A DNA stretch of 64,000 nt from positions 446,672 through 510,671 of the forward strand of contig NZ_CP051236.1 of assembly GCF_017794765.1 (NCBI RefSeq), given 5' to 3'. Of this stretch, positions 43,115 to 51,499 are shown one piece after another. The notes under the pieces are model-generated. The model ran no database searches, was not told where the DNA came from, and saw only the letters and a list, made by a program, of their open reading frames with translations. Position 1 is the first letter of the stretch; each line of letters opens with the position of its first letter. This DNA is from Nitratireductor sp. (GTDB lineage: Bacteria; Pseudomonadota; Alphaproteobacteria; Rhizobiales; Rhizobiaceae). A program made the translations under genes and the position numbers.

Positions 43115-43192
43115 AGCGAGGATCGCAGATATGGACCCTCGCCCATTGTACGGCTATCAAGGGGCCGAGCGGCACAAAACGAGGAAACGGCG

Positions 43193-43900
43193 ATGAGTGA
43201 ATTGCAACTGGGGGAAGGACTGCAGCCCGTCTCCACTCGAGTCACCATCGGCGACGGCGTCTACCATCAGTTGCGCAACGCATTGATTGTCGGCCGGTTT
43301 GATCCGGGCCAGATCATGACCATAAAGGCGCTTGCCGCCACCTTCGGCACCAGCCCCATGCCAGTCCGTGAAGCCTTGCGTCGGCTCGGCGCCGAAAATG
43401 CCCTGGAAATCGCGGCCAACGGCTCAGCACATGTGCCGCCCGTTTCCGCCCGGAGGCTCGACGATATCTGCCAGGCGCGGGTGGCGCTTGAAGGACTGGC
43501 AACCGAGCAGGCCGCCGAACGTATCAGCGACGAGGAAGTTGCCAATCTGGAGCGGCTGGTCGAAGCGCATGAATCCATTCATGCGGCGGGTGACGTTTAT
43601 GAAATGCTGCTCAAGAACCGGGATTTCCACTTCGCCATCTATGCGGCATCACGTTCTGATGTGCTTATGCAGCTGATCGATTCCTTATGGCTGCGCTACG
43701 GCCCCTATATGCGGATGCTTTCATCCTATATCGCGCCGAAACTTGGGACAGGGCTGCATGAGCCATTCTCCAAGCACCACCACGCTATTGTCGGAGCTCT
43801 CAAACAGCGCAATGCCGTGGAAGCGCGCGCCCATATGGTCGCCGACATCACTGGCACGCAGACCCTGCTGCGCCAACTCTGCGAGGATGACACCGCCTAG
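43193..43900 (+). CDS. GntR family regulator with FCD domain
   Basis: 235 residues. The winged helix (about 15-75) has VYHQLRNALIVGRFDPGQIMTIKALAATFGTSPMPVREALRRL. The all-helical FCD effector domain has DDICQARVALEGLATEQAAE, NRDFHFAIYAAS and the late HHAIVGALKQRNAVEARAHMVADI, giving the metal-ligand His set. FCD regulators usually respond to organic or amino acids. It is the likely binder of the TGATCA-N2-TGATCA palindromes at 35796 and 48455, which bracket this region. Confidence 0.88.
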   Translation: MSELQLGEGLQPVSTRVTIGDGVYHQLRNALIVGRFDPGQIMTIKALAATFGTSPMPVREALRRLGAENALEIAANGSAHVPPVSARRLDDICQARVALEGLATEQAAERISDEEVANLERLVEAHESIHAAGDVYEMLLKNRDFHFAIYAASRSDVLMQLIDSLWLRYGPYMRMLSSYIAPKLGTGLHEPFSKHHHAIVGALKQRNAVEARAHMVADITGTQTLLRQLCEDDTA

Positions 43901-43911
43901 TGCGCCGCATA

Positions 43912-44349
43912 TCAGGCGAAAAGTGCCTCGCACTGCGCCTTGATCAGAAAAATCTCAGCCTCGTGGGCCCGGCGAAGCCGCTCCCATCGCGCTTCATCCA
44001 TTCCAGCTGAACGCCACGCGTCAAGCGTCAGGTAACAACTGCCTTCTTCAAGCCCGCAGACTTCCGCCGGGATGATGCGCGCCGAGATGCGCGGCTGGCG
44101 CTGTTTGAGATCCCCCAGGCGGAAATCGACGATGAGCCGCTTTTCATCGGCATCGATCTCGAAAAACCCCATCCCGCCATCAAACAGCGAGGTGCCGGTA
44201 TAGACCCCTTCCAACTCGGTCGGCCTCGTCTCCATGCAACCCAGCGACCAGCGACCCAGAAGCAGCGGGTCGCACATGAAGGCGAATGCTTTTTCTGCCG
44301 GCACATTCACAAGCGCCGTGACGGAATGGGCAAATTCAGAGCTCGTCAC
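43912..44349 (-). CDS. SRPBCC-fold (CoxG/START-like) small protein
   Basis: 145 residues: VTALVNVPAEKAFAFMCDPLLLGRWSLGCMETRPTE at the N terminus, then beta strands GFFEIDADEKRLIVDFRLGD and SCYLTLDAW, with a final helix. It is a ligand-binding helix-grip fold of unknown ligand. It overlaps the class V aminotransferase gene by four bases (ATGA) and is the last gene of the TRAP operon, convergent with the GntR gene. Confidence 0.72.
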   Translation of the reverse strand: MTSSEFAHSVTALVNVPAEKAFAFMCDPLLLGRWSLGCMETRPTELEGVYTGTSLFDGGMGFFEIDADEKRLIVDFRLGDLKQRQPRISARIIPAEVCGLEEGSCYLTLDAWRSAGMDEARWERLRRAHEAEIFLIKAQCEALFA

Positions 44350-45500
44350 TGTCCAAGTCCTTCCGCATCACGCAAGTGCCGGAACAGCGCCTCGATCCCT
44401 TCCGGCTTTGTAACGATGCCCGGCGAAAGCCGCATGACCGGCCCCCGGCAATCGGTGAAGACACCGATCTTGCGCAGCCGGTCGATCAGCCCTGCGCCAT
44501 CGACATTCTCCGGCAGGCGCACCATCAGGCTGCCGCCGCGCCTCTCGTCTTCGCGAGGGGTCACGAGATCAAGTCCAAGCTTGTCAGCTTCCGCAATGAT
44601 CATTGCGCCCAGTTCGCGGTTCTGGGCAAGCAGTGCCGTCTGGTCCTGCCTCCCATGCCATTCCAGCGCCGGCACGGACCCTGCGCAGGCGAGAACCGAT
44701 GGCGTTCCATGATCAAAGCGCCGCGCATCACCGGCATATTGAAATGCATCCAGATCCCAGGAGAAAATATTCTCCTGGCTGAACCAGCCACGCAGTTCCG
44801 GACTGCACGCTGCAATCAGCTCCGGCTTCATGTGCAATATGCCCGCCCCCGGCGTGCCGCAGAGCCATTTGAGCGTAGTGGAAACGGTGAAATCCGCATC
44901 CGTCTCTTTCACGGAATAAGGAACAAGCCCCGCTCCCTGCGTGATGTCGACGCCCACCAGACTGCCCATCTTGCGCCCATGAGCGATAAGCCGGGCGACA
45001 TCGCTCCTGTGCGACGCGGTGGAGGTGACGAAGGTCAAAAGCGCTACGCCGACACTCTCGTCCCAGGCGGCCATCATGTCTTCGTCGCGCACCCAGCTTT
45101 CACCCGCGCGCAAGGGCACGGTCTTCAGCGTGAAGCCAAGGCGCGGCGCAAGCCCTGCCAGTAGAAAATGCAGGCTCGGGAAACAGTCGCCGGCCACCAG
45201 AAGCGTTTTGCCCTTCAGATGCTTTTCCGGCAGGCTACCGACAACGCTGTAAAGCGCAGTGGTGACATTCTCCGCTGATGTCAGCGTCCCGGGATCCGCC
45301 GCAATCAGATCACGCCACAGATCGATGAATCGCGCGCGCAGGGTGAGCGCCTGCATCCACTGCCCGTCATCGAGCGCCGCCCAGAGCCCTGAGAAATCGG
45401 TGAAGGCTTTCGCCATCGCCTCGCCCTTGCCGGGATACATGCCGATGGAGTGATAGAGCAGATAGCCCGATCCATCGGAGGGAAGCGGTGTCGCAGTCAT
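44346..45500 (-). CDS. Class V PLP enzyme, kynureninase/cysteine-desulfurase-like
   Basis: 384 residues from ATG 45500; the open frame extends a further 55 codons upstream into the TRAP gene, but that part is non-coding in appearance. PLP-binding motifs are VALLTFVTSTASHRSDVARL, the aspartate in GVDITQGAGLVPY and the Schiff-base Lys in TVSTTLKWLCGTPGAG. Class V enzymes include kynureninase, serine-glyoxylate aminotransferase and lyases; the exact reaction is not clear. Downstream of the TRAP genes, so probably acts on the TRAP cargo or its product. Confidence 0.8.
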   Translation of the reverse strand: MTATPLPSDGSGYLLYHSIGMYPGKGEAMAKAFTDFSGLWAALDDGQWMQALTLRARFIDLWRDLIAADPGTLTSAENVTTALYSVVGSLPEKHLKGKTLLVAGDCFPSLHFLLAGLAPRLGFTLKTVPLRAGESWVRDEDMMAAWDESVGVALLTFVTSTASHRSDVARLIAHGRKMGSLVGVDITQGAGLVPYSVKETDADFTVSTTLKWLCGTPGAGILHMKPELIAACSPELRGWFSQENIFSWDLDAFQYAGDARRFDHGTPSVLACAGSVPALEWHGRQDQTALLAQNRELGAMIIAEADKLGLDLVTPREDERRGGSLMVRLPENVDGAGLIDRLRKIGVFTDCRGPVMRLSPGIVTKPEGIEALFRHLRDAEGLGQ

Positions 45501-45511
45501 GAAACCATCCT

Positions 45512-46804
45512 TCAAAAGCCGAGAATGTGCGGCAGCCACAGGCTGAGCCCGGGAAAGGCCACGATGATCGTCAGCGCAATGAGATTGACAAGGAGAAAGG
45601 GGGCAGTGGCCCTGAGAAGCGCCGCAAAGCCGCAATTGGCAATACGCTCCGCCGCAAAAAGACACACACCCAGAGGCGGCGTCAAAAGCCCGATGTTGAG
45701 ATTGAGGATCGCGACGACGCCGAAATGCAACGGGTCGATGCCCGCATGGCCAGCAGCTGCCGAAAGCAGGGGCCCGAACAGGATGATCACCGTGGTCGGA
45801 TCGATGAACATGCCGAGCACGAGCAGGATCACGTTGAACACCAGCATGGTGCCGATCAGGCCGAGATCCCAGGTCGAGATCATCTCACCCACCATACGCG
45901 GCACGTTCTCCATGCCCATCACCCATGAAAAGGCCGCACCACAACCCACGATGATGAGAAGCTGACCGGAGAACAGCGCAGAACGGTTGAAAACGGCTGC
46001 CAGCGAAGAGAATGTCACGCTGCGATAAAGCACCAGCGAAACAACCAGCGCATAGACCGCCGCGACACCGCCGGCTTCCGTGGGTGTCATGATCCCGCCC
46101 AGCATGCCGGCGAGGATGATCACAGGGATCATCAGCGGCACGATTGCGTGGCCCGTAGCCGAAGCGACAGCGGCAGGATTGCGATCCATCTCTATGCGGG
46201 GAAAATTGTTGAGCCGCGCCTGAATGGCAACAAGGATCATCTGCGCCAGACCGATCAGCAGGCCGGGAATGAGTGTGGCCGCCATCAGCGCGCCGATGGA
46301 GAGACCGGTCATCGATCCATAGATCACCGCCACCAGCGAAGGCGGCACCATGGGCCCGATGATGGAGGAGGAGGCGGTGACAGCCGCCGCATAAGCGCTG
46401 GAATAGCCCTGTTTGACCATGGAGGGAATGAAGACGCGTCCCAGCGAGGCAATGTCGCCCAGCGCCACGCCGGTGATGCCGGCAAACAGGATTGACGCGC
46501 CGATATTCACCTGCGCCAGCCCGCCGCGCATCCAGCCGAACAGCACATTGGCGAAATGGATCAGCCGGTCGGTGATCTTGCCTTCATTGACGAGCTCACC
46601 GGCGAGGATGAAAAGCGGGATCGCCATAAGAACGAAGGAATCCATGCCCTGATAAAGCCGCTCCGGCACGATGGGCAGAAATGCCCATTGGCCGGTAAAG
46701 GCCATCCATGCGATCACCGCCGCGATCATGCCCCAGGCAATGGGGAGCCCGACAATGATCAGCCCCAGAAAGGTGATGAGAAGAACGGAAAGGGACGCGC
46801 TCAT
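45512..46804 (-). CDS. TRAP transporter large permease (DctM-like)
   Basis: 430 residues, about 12 membrane segments: FLGLIIVGLPIAWGMIAAVIAWMAF, AIPLFILAGELVNEGKITDRLI, and GGLAQVNIGASILFAGITGVALGDIASLG, the DctM signature. It forms the sodium-driven channel of the transporter. It overlaps the small permease gene by four bases. Confidence 0.93.
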   Translation of the reverse strand: MSASLSVLLITFLGLIIVGLPIAWGMIAAVIAWMAFTGQWAFLPIVPERLYQGMDSFVLMAIPLFILAGELVNEGKITDRLIHFANVLFGWMRGGLAQVNIGASILFAGITGVALGDIASLGRVFIPSMVKQGYSSAYAAAVTASSSIIGPMVPPSLVAVIYGSMTGLSIGALMAATLIPGLLIGLAQMILVAIQARLNNFPRIEMDRNPAAVASATGHAIVPLMIPVIILAGMLGGIMTPTEAGGVAAVYALVVSLVLYRSVTFSSLAAVFNRSALFSGQLLIIVGCGAAFSWVMGMENVPRMVGEMISTWDLGLIGTMLVFNVILLVLGMFIDPTTVIILFGPLLSAAAGHAGIDPLHFGVVAILNLNIGLLTPPLGVCLFAAERIANCGFAALLRATAPFLLVNLIALTIIVAFPGLSLWLPHILGF

Positions 46805-47289
46805 GACCGGGCGACGCGCTCCTTGAGGCGCAGAAAAGCAAAGAGCGCTGCAAAGACAAAACTCACCGGCACCGCCAGATAGGGATAGGAGAGCGGCAGG
46901 CGCAGCCCTTCGCTGGTCTGGCCAGCGGCGAACATCACCATGTCCACGCCATACCAGATGAGCACCAGAAAGCCGGTCAGCGAAACAAGGTCGAGCACCG
47001 CCTCAAGCACCAGATTGAGGCGCGGTGCGACACCCTCCAGCAGACCGGGCACGAAGTCGATGCGGATATGGCTTGCCTCGCGCACACCAACGGCAGCGGC
47101 CAGCAGCGACATCCAGATCATGGCATAGCGCGCCACTTCCTCGGTGAAGATCGGCACCGAGCCGATGCCGTAGCGCGCCACCACCTGAAAGGTGACAAGC
47201 AGGGTCAGGCCGGCAAGGCAGAGCGCGGCGACGACGCGCAACGCCGTCTCCACACCCCGTATCAGCCTTGAAGCAAAGCCCGCGCTCAC
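46801..47289 (-). CDS. TRAP transporter small permease (DctQ-like)
   Basis: 162 residues from GTG 47289, which overlaps the DctP-like stop codon; the longer frame to 47364 lies inside that gene. Four membrane helices are visible, with LLVTFQVVARYGIGSVPIFTEEVARYAMIWMSLLAAAVGVREASHIRID, the DctQ signature. It couples the binding protein to the large permease. Confidence 0.88.
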   Translation of the reverse strand: MSAGFASRLIRGVETALRVVAALCLAGLTLLVTFQVVARYGIGSVPIFTEEVARYAMIWMSLLAAAVGVREASHIRIDFVPGLLEGVAPRLNLVLEAVLDLVSLTGFLVLIWYGVDMVMFAAGQTSEGLRLPLSYPYLAVPVSFVFAALFAFLRLKERVARS

Positions 47290-48287
47290 TGGTTTGCGGC
47301 AGCCTTGACGGCAGCTTCCGCAGCGTCGATCAGATCCGGATTGTCTACATTCTCTTTGAGCCATGCCCGTGCCGGCGGCTGCATGACACCCTTGAAGGCC
47401 GCACGCGCCTCATCGTCGAGTTCGATGATCTCCACACCCTGCTCCCTGGCAAAAGCGATGGCATTGGCCTCGATCTCACGCGATTTCTGGCGGTTGAACC
47501 TGATGGCCTTTTCCGCCGCATCGGTGATCACCTTCTGCTTGTCTTCCGAGAGACCGGAGAAGAAGGCATCATTGATGCCGAGCGGGCCGAAGGCGTAGGT
47601 GTGGCCGGTCAGCGCCAGATGGGGCTGGACCTCATAAAGCTTGACGAGGTTGAACACGGAAACCGAATTGTCCTGCCCGTCGACGACGCCGGTCTTGAGC
47701 GAGGTGTAAAGCTCGCCAAAGGCGATCGGCGCCGCCGATGCGCCGAGCGCTTCCACCGGAATGGTGGCAAGCGGGCCGAGCACGCGCATTTTCAGACTCT
47801 TCATATCGTCCGGGCCGTTGATGGCGCGGCTGGCGCTGAAATGCTTGAAGCCACCCGATTCCCACCAGCCCAGCACACGCACGCCGGTCTTCTCGCGGAT
47901 GGATTCGGCAAGCTCGTCGCCAAAGGGACCATCGAATACGGCCCATGCCGTTTCCTCATCGGGAAACAGGTAAGGCATGTTGAGGATCTGCACATCGCTG
48001 TGAATGGTCGCGAAATTACCATCGGCCGCATCGCTCATCTGTATGACGCCGCGACGCATCTGCGCAAGGCGTTCATTGGGGGCGCCAAGCGCACCGGCAT
48101 AGACGAGATCGACCGTCATGTCGGAATTGGCTTCCACCTCGGCCTTGAAGGTCTCATACATGCCGTTGACGAAGTCGAAGCCGGGCAGATCCTGTGGCAG
48201 CGAAAGGCCAACCTTGATCTCCTGAGCCTCTGCGCTACTGAAAGCGGCAAAGCCCGCGATGGCCAGCGTAGCGATGAATTTTTTCAA
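47286..48287 (-). CDS. TRAP transporter substrate-binding protein (DctP-like)
   Basis: 333 residues. Signal peptide MKKFIATLAIAGFAAFSSAEA, then IKVGLSLPQDLPGFDFVNGMYETFKAEVEANSD and LKMRVLGPLATIPVEALGASAAPIAFGELYTSLKTGVVDGQDNS, the DctP core that includes the Arg contacting the ligand carboxylate. The ligand is therefore probably an organic or amino acid. First gene of the five-gene operon; the TGATCA palindrome lies 168 bases upstream. Confidence 0.93.
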   Translation of the reverse strand: MKKFIATLAIAGFAAFSSAEAQEIKVGLSLPQDLPGFDFVNGMYETFKAEVEANSDMTVDLVYAGALGAPNERLAQMRRGVIQMSDAADGNFATIHSDVQILNMPYLFPDEETAWAVFDGPFGDELAESIREKTGVRVLGWWESGGFKHFSASRAINGPDDMKSLKMRVLGPLATIPVEALGASAAPIAFGELYTSLKTGVVDGQDNSVSVFNLVKLYEVQPHLALTGHTYAFGPLGINDAFFSGLSEDKQKVITDAAEKAIRFNRQKSREIEANAIAFAREQGVEIIELDDEARAAFKGVMQPPARAWLKENVDNPDLIDAAEAAVKAAANQ

Positions 48288-48781
48288 TGTTCTTCTCCCT
48301 GATTGTCACGATCAGCGTTGACCTCACCGTGTGCAGGTGTCGATGGTTTCGCCAAAGGCTGAAGACTGATGCGCCCAAAGAACGGCCTGTCGTCCGCGCG
48401 GCCCATGCCGAAAACACTTCCCGACATCGCGGCTAAGAGTTCCCCACAGTTTGATGATCATATGATCACAGAACGGACTGTCGATCAATAATATCTTTCA
48501 AACTTGAAACATCGACAGCTTGCTCGGCAATCCATGCGAGCGTCCTTTGACCTGCGGAACTCGTGCATCCGAAGGCTCCCCCCGGCATCCCTCTGGCTTC
48601 CGGACATCAGAGAGAGAGCTTTCTTCGTTGCAGAAGCACTTCCCCCGGATCCCGCAACGCCCTTCAGAATGTGCCTGAAGCGAGACGCGCCAGAGCAGCC
48701 CACTCGTCGGTGGGAGAAGGCGAATGACAGCGTTTATGGCGCCGCCCAGGCGTGCCCCCCGACATTATGAGCCTCAGAAAG
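48288..48781. other. Intergenic region upstream of the TRAP operon
   Basis: 494 bases with no convincing gene. It contains the operator palindrome at 48455-48468 and a small stem (CCCAC/GTGGG, about 48699-48714) beyond the SDR stop. The short frames that cross it look random. Confidence 0.5.
48455..48468. promoter_or_regulatory. GntR-type operator palindrome, copy 2
   Basis: TGATCATATGATCA, a perfect 14-base palindrome with the same half-sites and 2-base spacer as the copy at 35796-35809. It lies upstream of the TRAP operon. Confidence 0.7.
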
Positions 48782-49555
48782 TCACGAGAACACGATCCCG
48801 CCATCGACGTTTAGCGTCTGACCGGTAACGAAGCCCGCATCGTCGGAAGCGAAGAAAGCAACAGGGCCGATAACATCTTCAGGATCGCCAATGCGGGCCA
48901 TTGCGGTTTTCGATTTCCAGGCATCGCGCACGAGCGGGTCATCCAGATTCACCCGTCCCATATCGGTCAGGATAATGCCGGGGCATACGCAGTTCACGGT
49001 GATCCCCAGCGGCCCGACCTCCTGAGCAAGAACGCGTGAAAATCCCATCACCGCAGCCTTGGAGGCGGAGTAGTGCGCCTGTTCCGGAGCACCATGCTTC
49101 CCGCCGATGGAGGCGATATTCACGATACGCCCATAGCCGCGGCTCTTCATTGAGGGCAGGAGCGCCTGGATCACCATGAACGCGCCTTTCGCATTCACAT
49201 CCATCACTGCGTCCCAGGTCTTCTCGGGAAGGCCATCGACCTCACCGGCAATGAGGATGCCGGCATTGTTGACGATAACATCGATCTTGCCGAAAGCTTC
49301 CAGCGCCTTCTGGGCCATGGTCTCGACTTCTGCTTTGCTGCTGACATCCGCATAGAGCAGCTCCGCTCGCTGACCCAGAGCGCTAATGTCTTCCGCCACC
49401 CGCTCGAGATCGCTTTTTTGCCGCTCAATATCATTCAGCGCCACATCATATCCACGTTTCGCCAGCCCTCTGGCAATCGCCGCCCCAATGCCACGGCTTG
49501 CTCCTGTCACGAGAGCCGTTCTGCCGGCGGAGCCGGAATGTTCATGAGCCGTCAT
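48782..49555 (-). CDS. SDR family oxidoreductase in the ABC-sugar operon
   Basis: 257 residues. Cofactor motif TGASRGIG (about 17-24), acidic NDIE after strand 2 (an NAD preference), NNAG near 92, the catalytic Ser in NIASIGG and YSASK near 160. It most likely oxidises a sugar alcohol or sugar. It overlaps the FGGY kinase gene by four bases and is the last gene of the operon. The order kinase then dehydrogenase suits a polyol-to-ketose-to-ketose-phosphate route. Substrate inferred. Confidence 0.87.
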   Translation of the reverse strand: MTAHEHSGSAGRTALVTGASRGIGAAIARGLAKRGYDVALNDIERQKSDLERVAEDISALGQRAELLYADVSSKAEVETMAQKALEAFGKIDVIVNNAGILIAGEVDGLPEKTWDAVMDVNAKGAFMVIQALLPSMKSRGYGRIVNIASIGGKHGAPEQAHYSASKAAVMGFSRVLAQEVGPLGITVNCVCPGIILTDMGRVNLDDPLVRDAWKSKTAMARIGDPEDVIGPVAFFASDDAGFVTGQTLNVDGGIVFS

Positions 49556-51039
49556 GCCAAGACCTCCTTCAAAGCCGGATAAAGCGCAGCGTATTTCGCG
49601 TAAATTTCATCGTATCTCGCGACACTGTCTGCACGGGGCTCGATCAACCTGCCCGCATGGACCATCGCTTCGATACCCTCATCGATGGTTGCGAAGCGGC
49701 CAGCTCCCACTCCGGCAAGCACCGCCGAGCCCGTCGACGGTGCATCGGGCGAAGCCGGTACCCGCACCGGAATACCTGCCGTGTCCGCATGGATTTGCAG
49801 CCACAGATCCGAACCGGTGGCACCGCCTCCCACGGTCATCTCCTCGCCGGCATACCCGGCCGACCGGAAAGCATCGAGAATGGCGCGGGTACCGAAACCA
49901 ATACCCTCCATGATGGCACGAAAGACGTGGTGAATTTCATGGCCGAGCGTAAGTCCAACGATCGCACCACGTGAAAGTGGATCGGTATGTGGCGTGCGGT
50001 TACCCTGAAAATGATCCTGAACGATGAGCCCGTCACACCCGGGTTCCAGGGCTGCGGCCTTTCGGTTGAGATCATCGAAATCGAGCGGGGCACCCTTGAG
50101 CCGCGAAAGCCAGTTGATGATGGAGCCTGTGGAAGTCTGACCGCCTTCCACTATCCAACGGTCGGGATACACAATGTCGGCGTAGCTGCCCCACACGCCG
50201 GGCGCATGGATGGGGCTCTCGGTCACCCCGAATTGAAGATGGGAAGAGCCTGTGATCATGGCCAGCTGTCCAGGTTTGTGAACCCCCAGACCAATCATGC
50301 CGATGAGCGCATCCGCGCCACCCTGTATCACTTTCACATTCGCCGACAGGCCCAGCTCGTTGGCCGCAGCCGAGGTGAGCGTTCCGATCACCTCGCCCGG
50401 CGCCACCACCCGCTCGGGCCATTTCTGTTCAAGCTCCGACAGGTCCAGTGCGGCGAGCAGGCTTGAGGCCCATCCCCCCGAGCGGGAACGGTAGTGCCAG
50501 CGCAGTCCGGCATTGTCGAGGCTCGCCGCCCATGTGCCTGTGAGGCGGTAGGTGAGAAAGTCCTGGTACTCGCAGATCCTGTGGGCATTCGCGAAGGTCC
50601 GTGGTTCGTTGCGCTTCAACCACAGGGCTTTCGGGATCATCCACTCTGCGGAGACCGGACCCTGCCCAGCCCCATTCAAAAGCAGGGCTTCATCGCCCGT
50701 GGCCAGCACATCCTCAGCCTCCTGATGCGCACGCACATCCATCCACATGATGGCAGGGCGCAGGGCACGGCCGTTTTCATCAAGGGCAACAACGGTACAG
50801 CAGGTTGTGGCGTAGCAGATGGCCTCGATGCCATCTGAGTTAACGCCTGCTTTGCGGATCGCTTCGCGCGCGGCGCGAACGAAGTTCGCCCACCAGTCCT
50901 CCGGATTTTGCTCCACGCGCCCGGGCTTGAAATCGGTCTGGTAAGGCACCGCACTTGTTCCAAGGCAGTTTCCCTTCAAGTCATAGACACGCGCTCGTAT
51001 GCTCTCGGTCCCGCCGTCAGCCGTCAGGAAATAAGCCAC
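49552..51039 (-). CDS. FGGY family carbohydrate kinase
   Basis: 495 residues from GTG 51039, which has GGAGG seven bases upstream; the frame extends ten codons further without a ribosome site. The N-terminal phosphate loop is TADGGTESIRARVYD, the catalytic base region is DNAGLRW, and the C-terminal ATP site is VGGGATGSDLWLQIHADTAG. HFQGNRTPHTDPLSRG is of the ribulokinase/xylulokinase/AI-2-kinase kind. FGGY kinases phosphorylate ketoses or polyols; E. coli XylB can act on 1-deoxyxylulose. It follows the AhpD-like gene by 121 bases. Confidence 0.88.
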   Translation of the reverse strand: MAYFLTADGGTESIRARVYDLKGNCLGTSAVPYQTDFKPGRVEQNPEDWWANFVRAAREAIRKAGVNSDGIEAICYATTCCTVVALDENGRALRPAIMWMDVRAHQEAEDVLATGDEALLLNGAGQGPVSAEWMIPKALWLKRNEPRTFANAHRICEYQDFLTYRLTGTWAASLDNAGLRWHYRSRSGGWASSLLAALDLSELEQKWPERVVAPGEVIGTLTSAAANELGLSANVKVIQGGADALIGMIGLGVHKPGQLAMITGSSHLQFGVTESPIHAPGVWGSYADIVYPDRWIVEGGQTSTGSIINWLSRLKGAPLDFDDLNRKAAALEPGCDGLIVQDHFQGNRTPHTDPLSRGAIVGLTLGHEIHHVFRAIMEGIGFGTRAILDAFRSAGYAGEEMTVGGGATGSDLWLQIHADTAGIPVRVPASPDAPSTGSAVLAGVGAGRFATIDEGIEAMVHAGRLIEPRADSVARYDEIYAKYAALYPALKEVLA

Positions 51040-51160
51040 GCATTCCTCCTCCCATCTGACCCGCCTCAACGATCCATAGGCTCTGCAAGGCGGCTAAACT
51101 TCTTTGGTTCGAAAACTCGAAAAGCAATCCTCGTTTTCGTCGAACTGCCTCCGGCGCTGT

Positions 51161-51499
51161 TTAGAGCTCCCGAAACGCCTCCATCGCCTTGCCGGCATAC
51201 ATGACGGCAGGTCCGCCGCCCATTTCGACCGCCACCTCAAGAGCCTCGACAAGAGCCGCTTCTTCCGCGCCATGCCGCTTCGCGGCATCCACATGATAGA
51301 GAATGCAATCCTCGCAGCCGCTCGCCACGGCAATGGCTGTCGCCAGCAATTCACGATCGGAAGCGGAGAAATGACCCTGCCGTGTCGCCACCGCGGAAAT
51401 GGAAGCGAAACCTTTCATCAGTTCCGGGGCGGATCTGGCAAATCCCCCCATCCGTGCTTTTGCAGCCTTCAATCTTGTTCGGATATCAACCTCGGTCAT
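51161..51499 (-). CDS. AhpD-like / carboxymuconolactone decarboxylase family protein
   Basis: 112 residues. The core is SASDRELLATAIAVASGCEDCILYHVDAAKRHGAEEAALVEALEVAV, with the redox CxxC...HxxxA motif of AhpD-like proteins. AhpD reduces peroxiredoxin disulfides with electrons from lipoylated E2. Start 51499 overlaps the end of the lipoyl-E2 gene by 14 bases, so translation is coupled. The longer frame to 51685 lies inside the E2 gene. Confidence 0.83.
   Translation of the reverse strand: MTEVDIRTRLKAAKARMGGFARSAPELMKGFASISAVATRQGHFSASDRELLATAIAVASGCEDCILYHVDAAKRHGAEEAALVEALEVAVEMGGGPAVMYAGKAMEAFREL

Noticed and set aside
48485-48770. Short frames in the gap upstream of the TRAP operon
   Set aside because: They overlap on both strands, lack ribosome sites, and cross the regulatory region.
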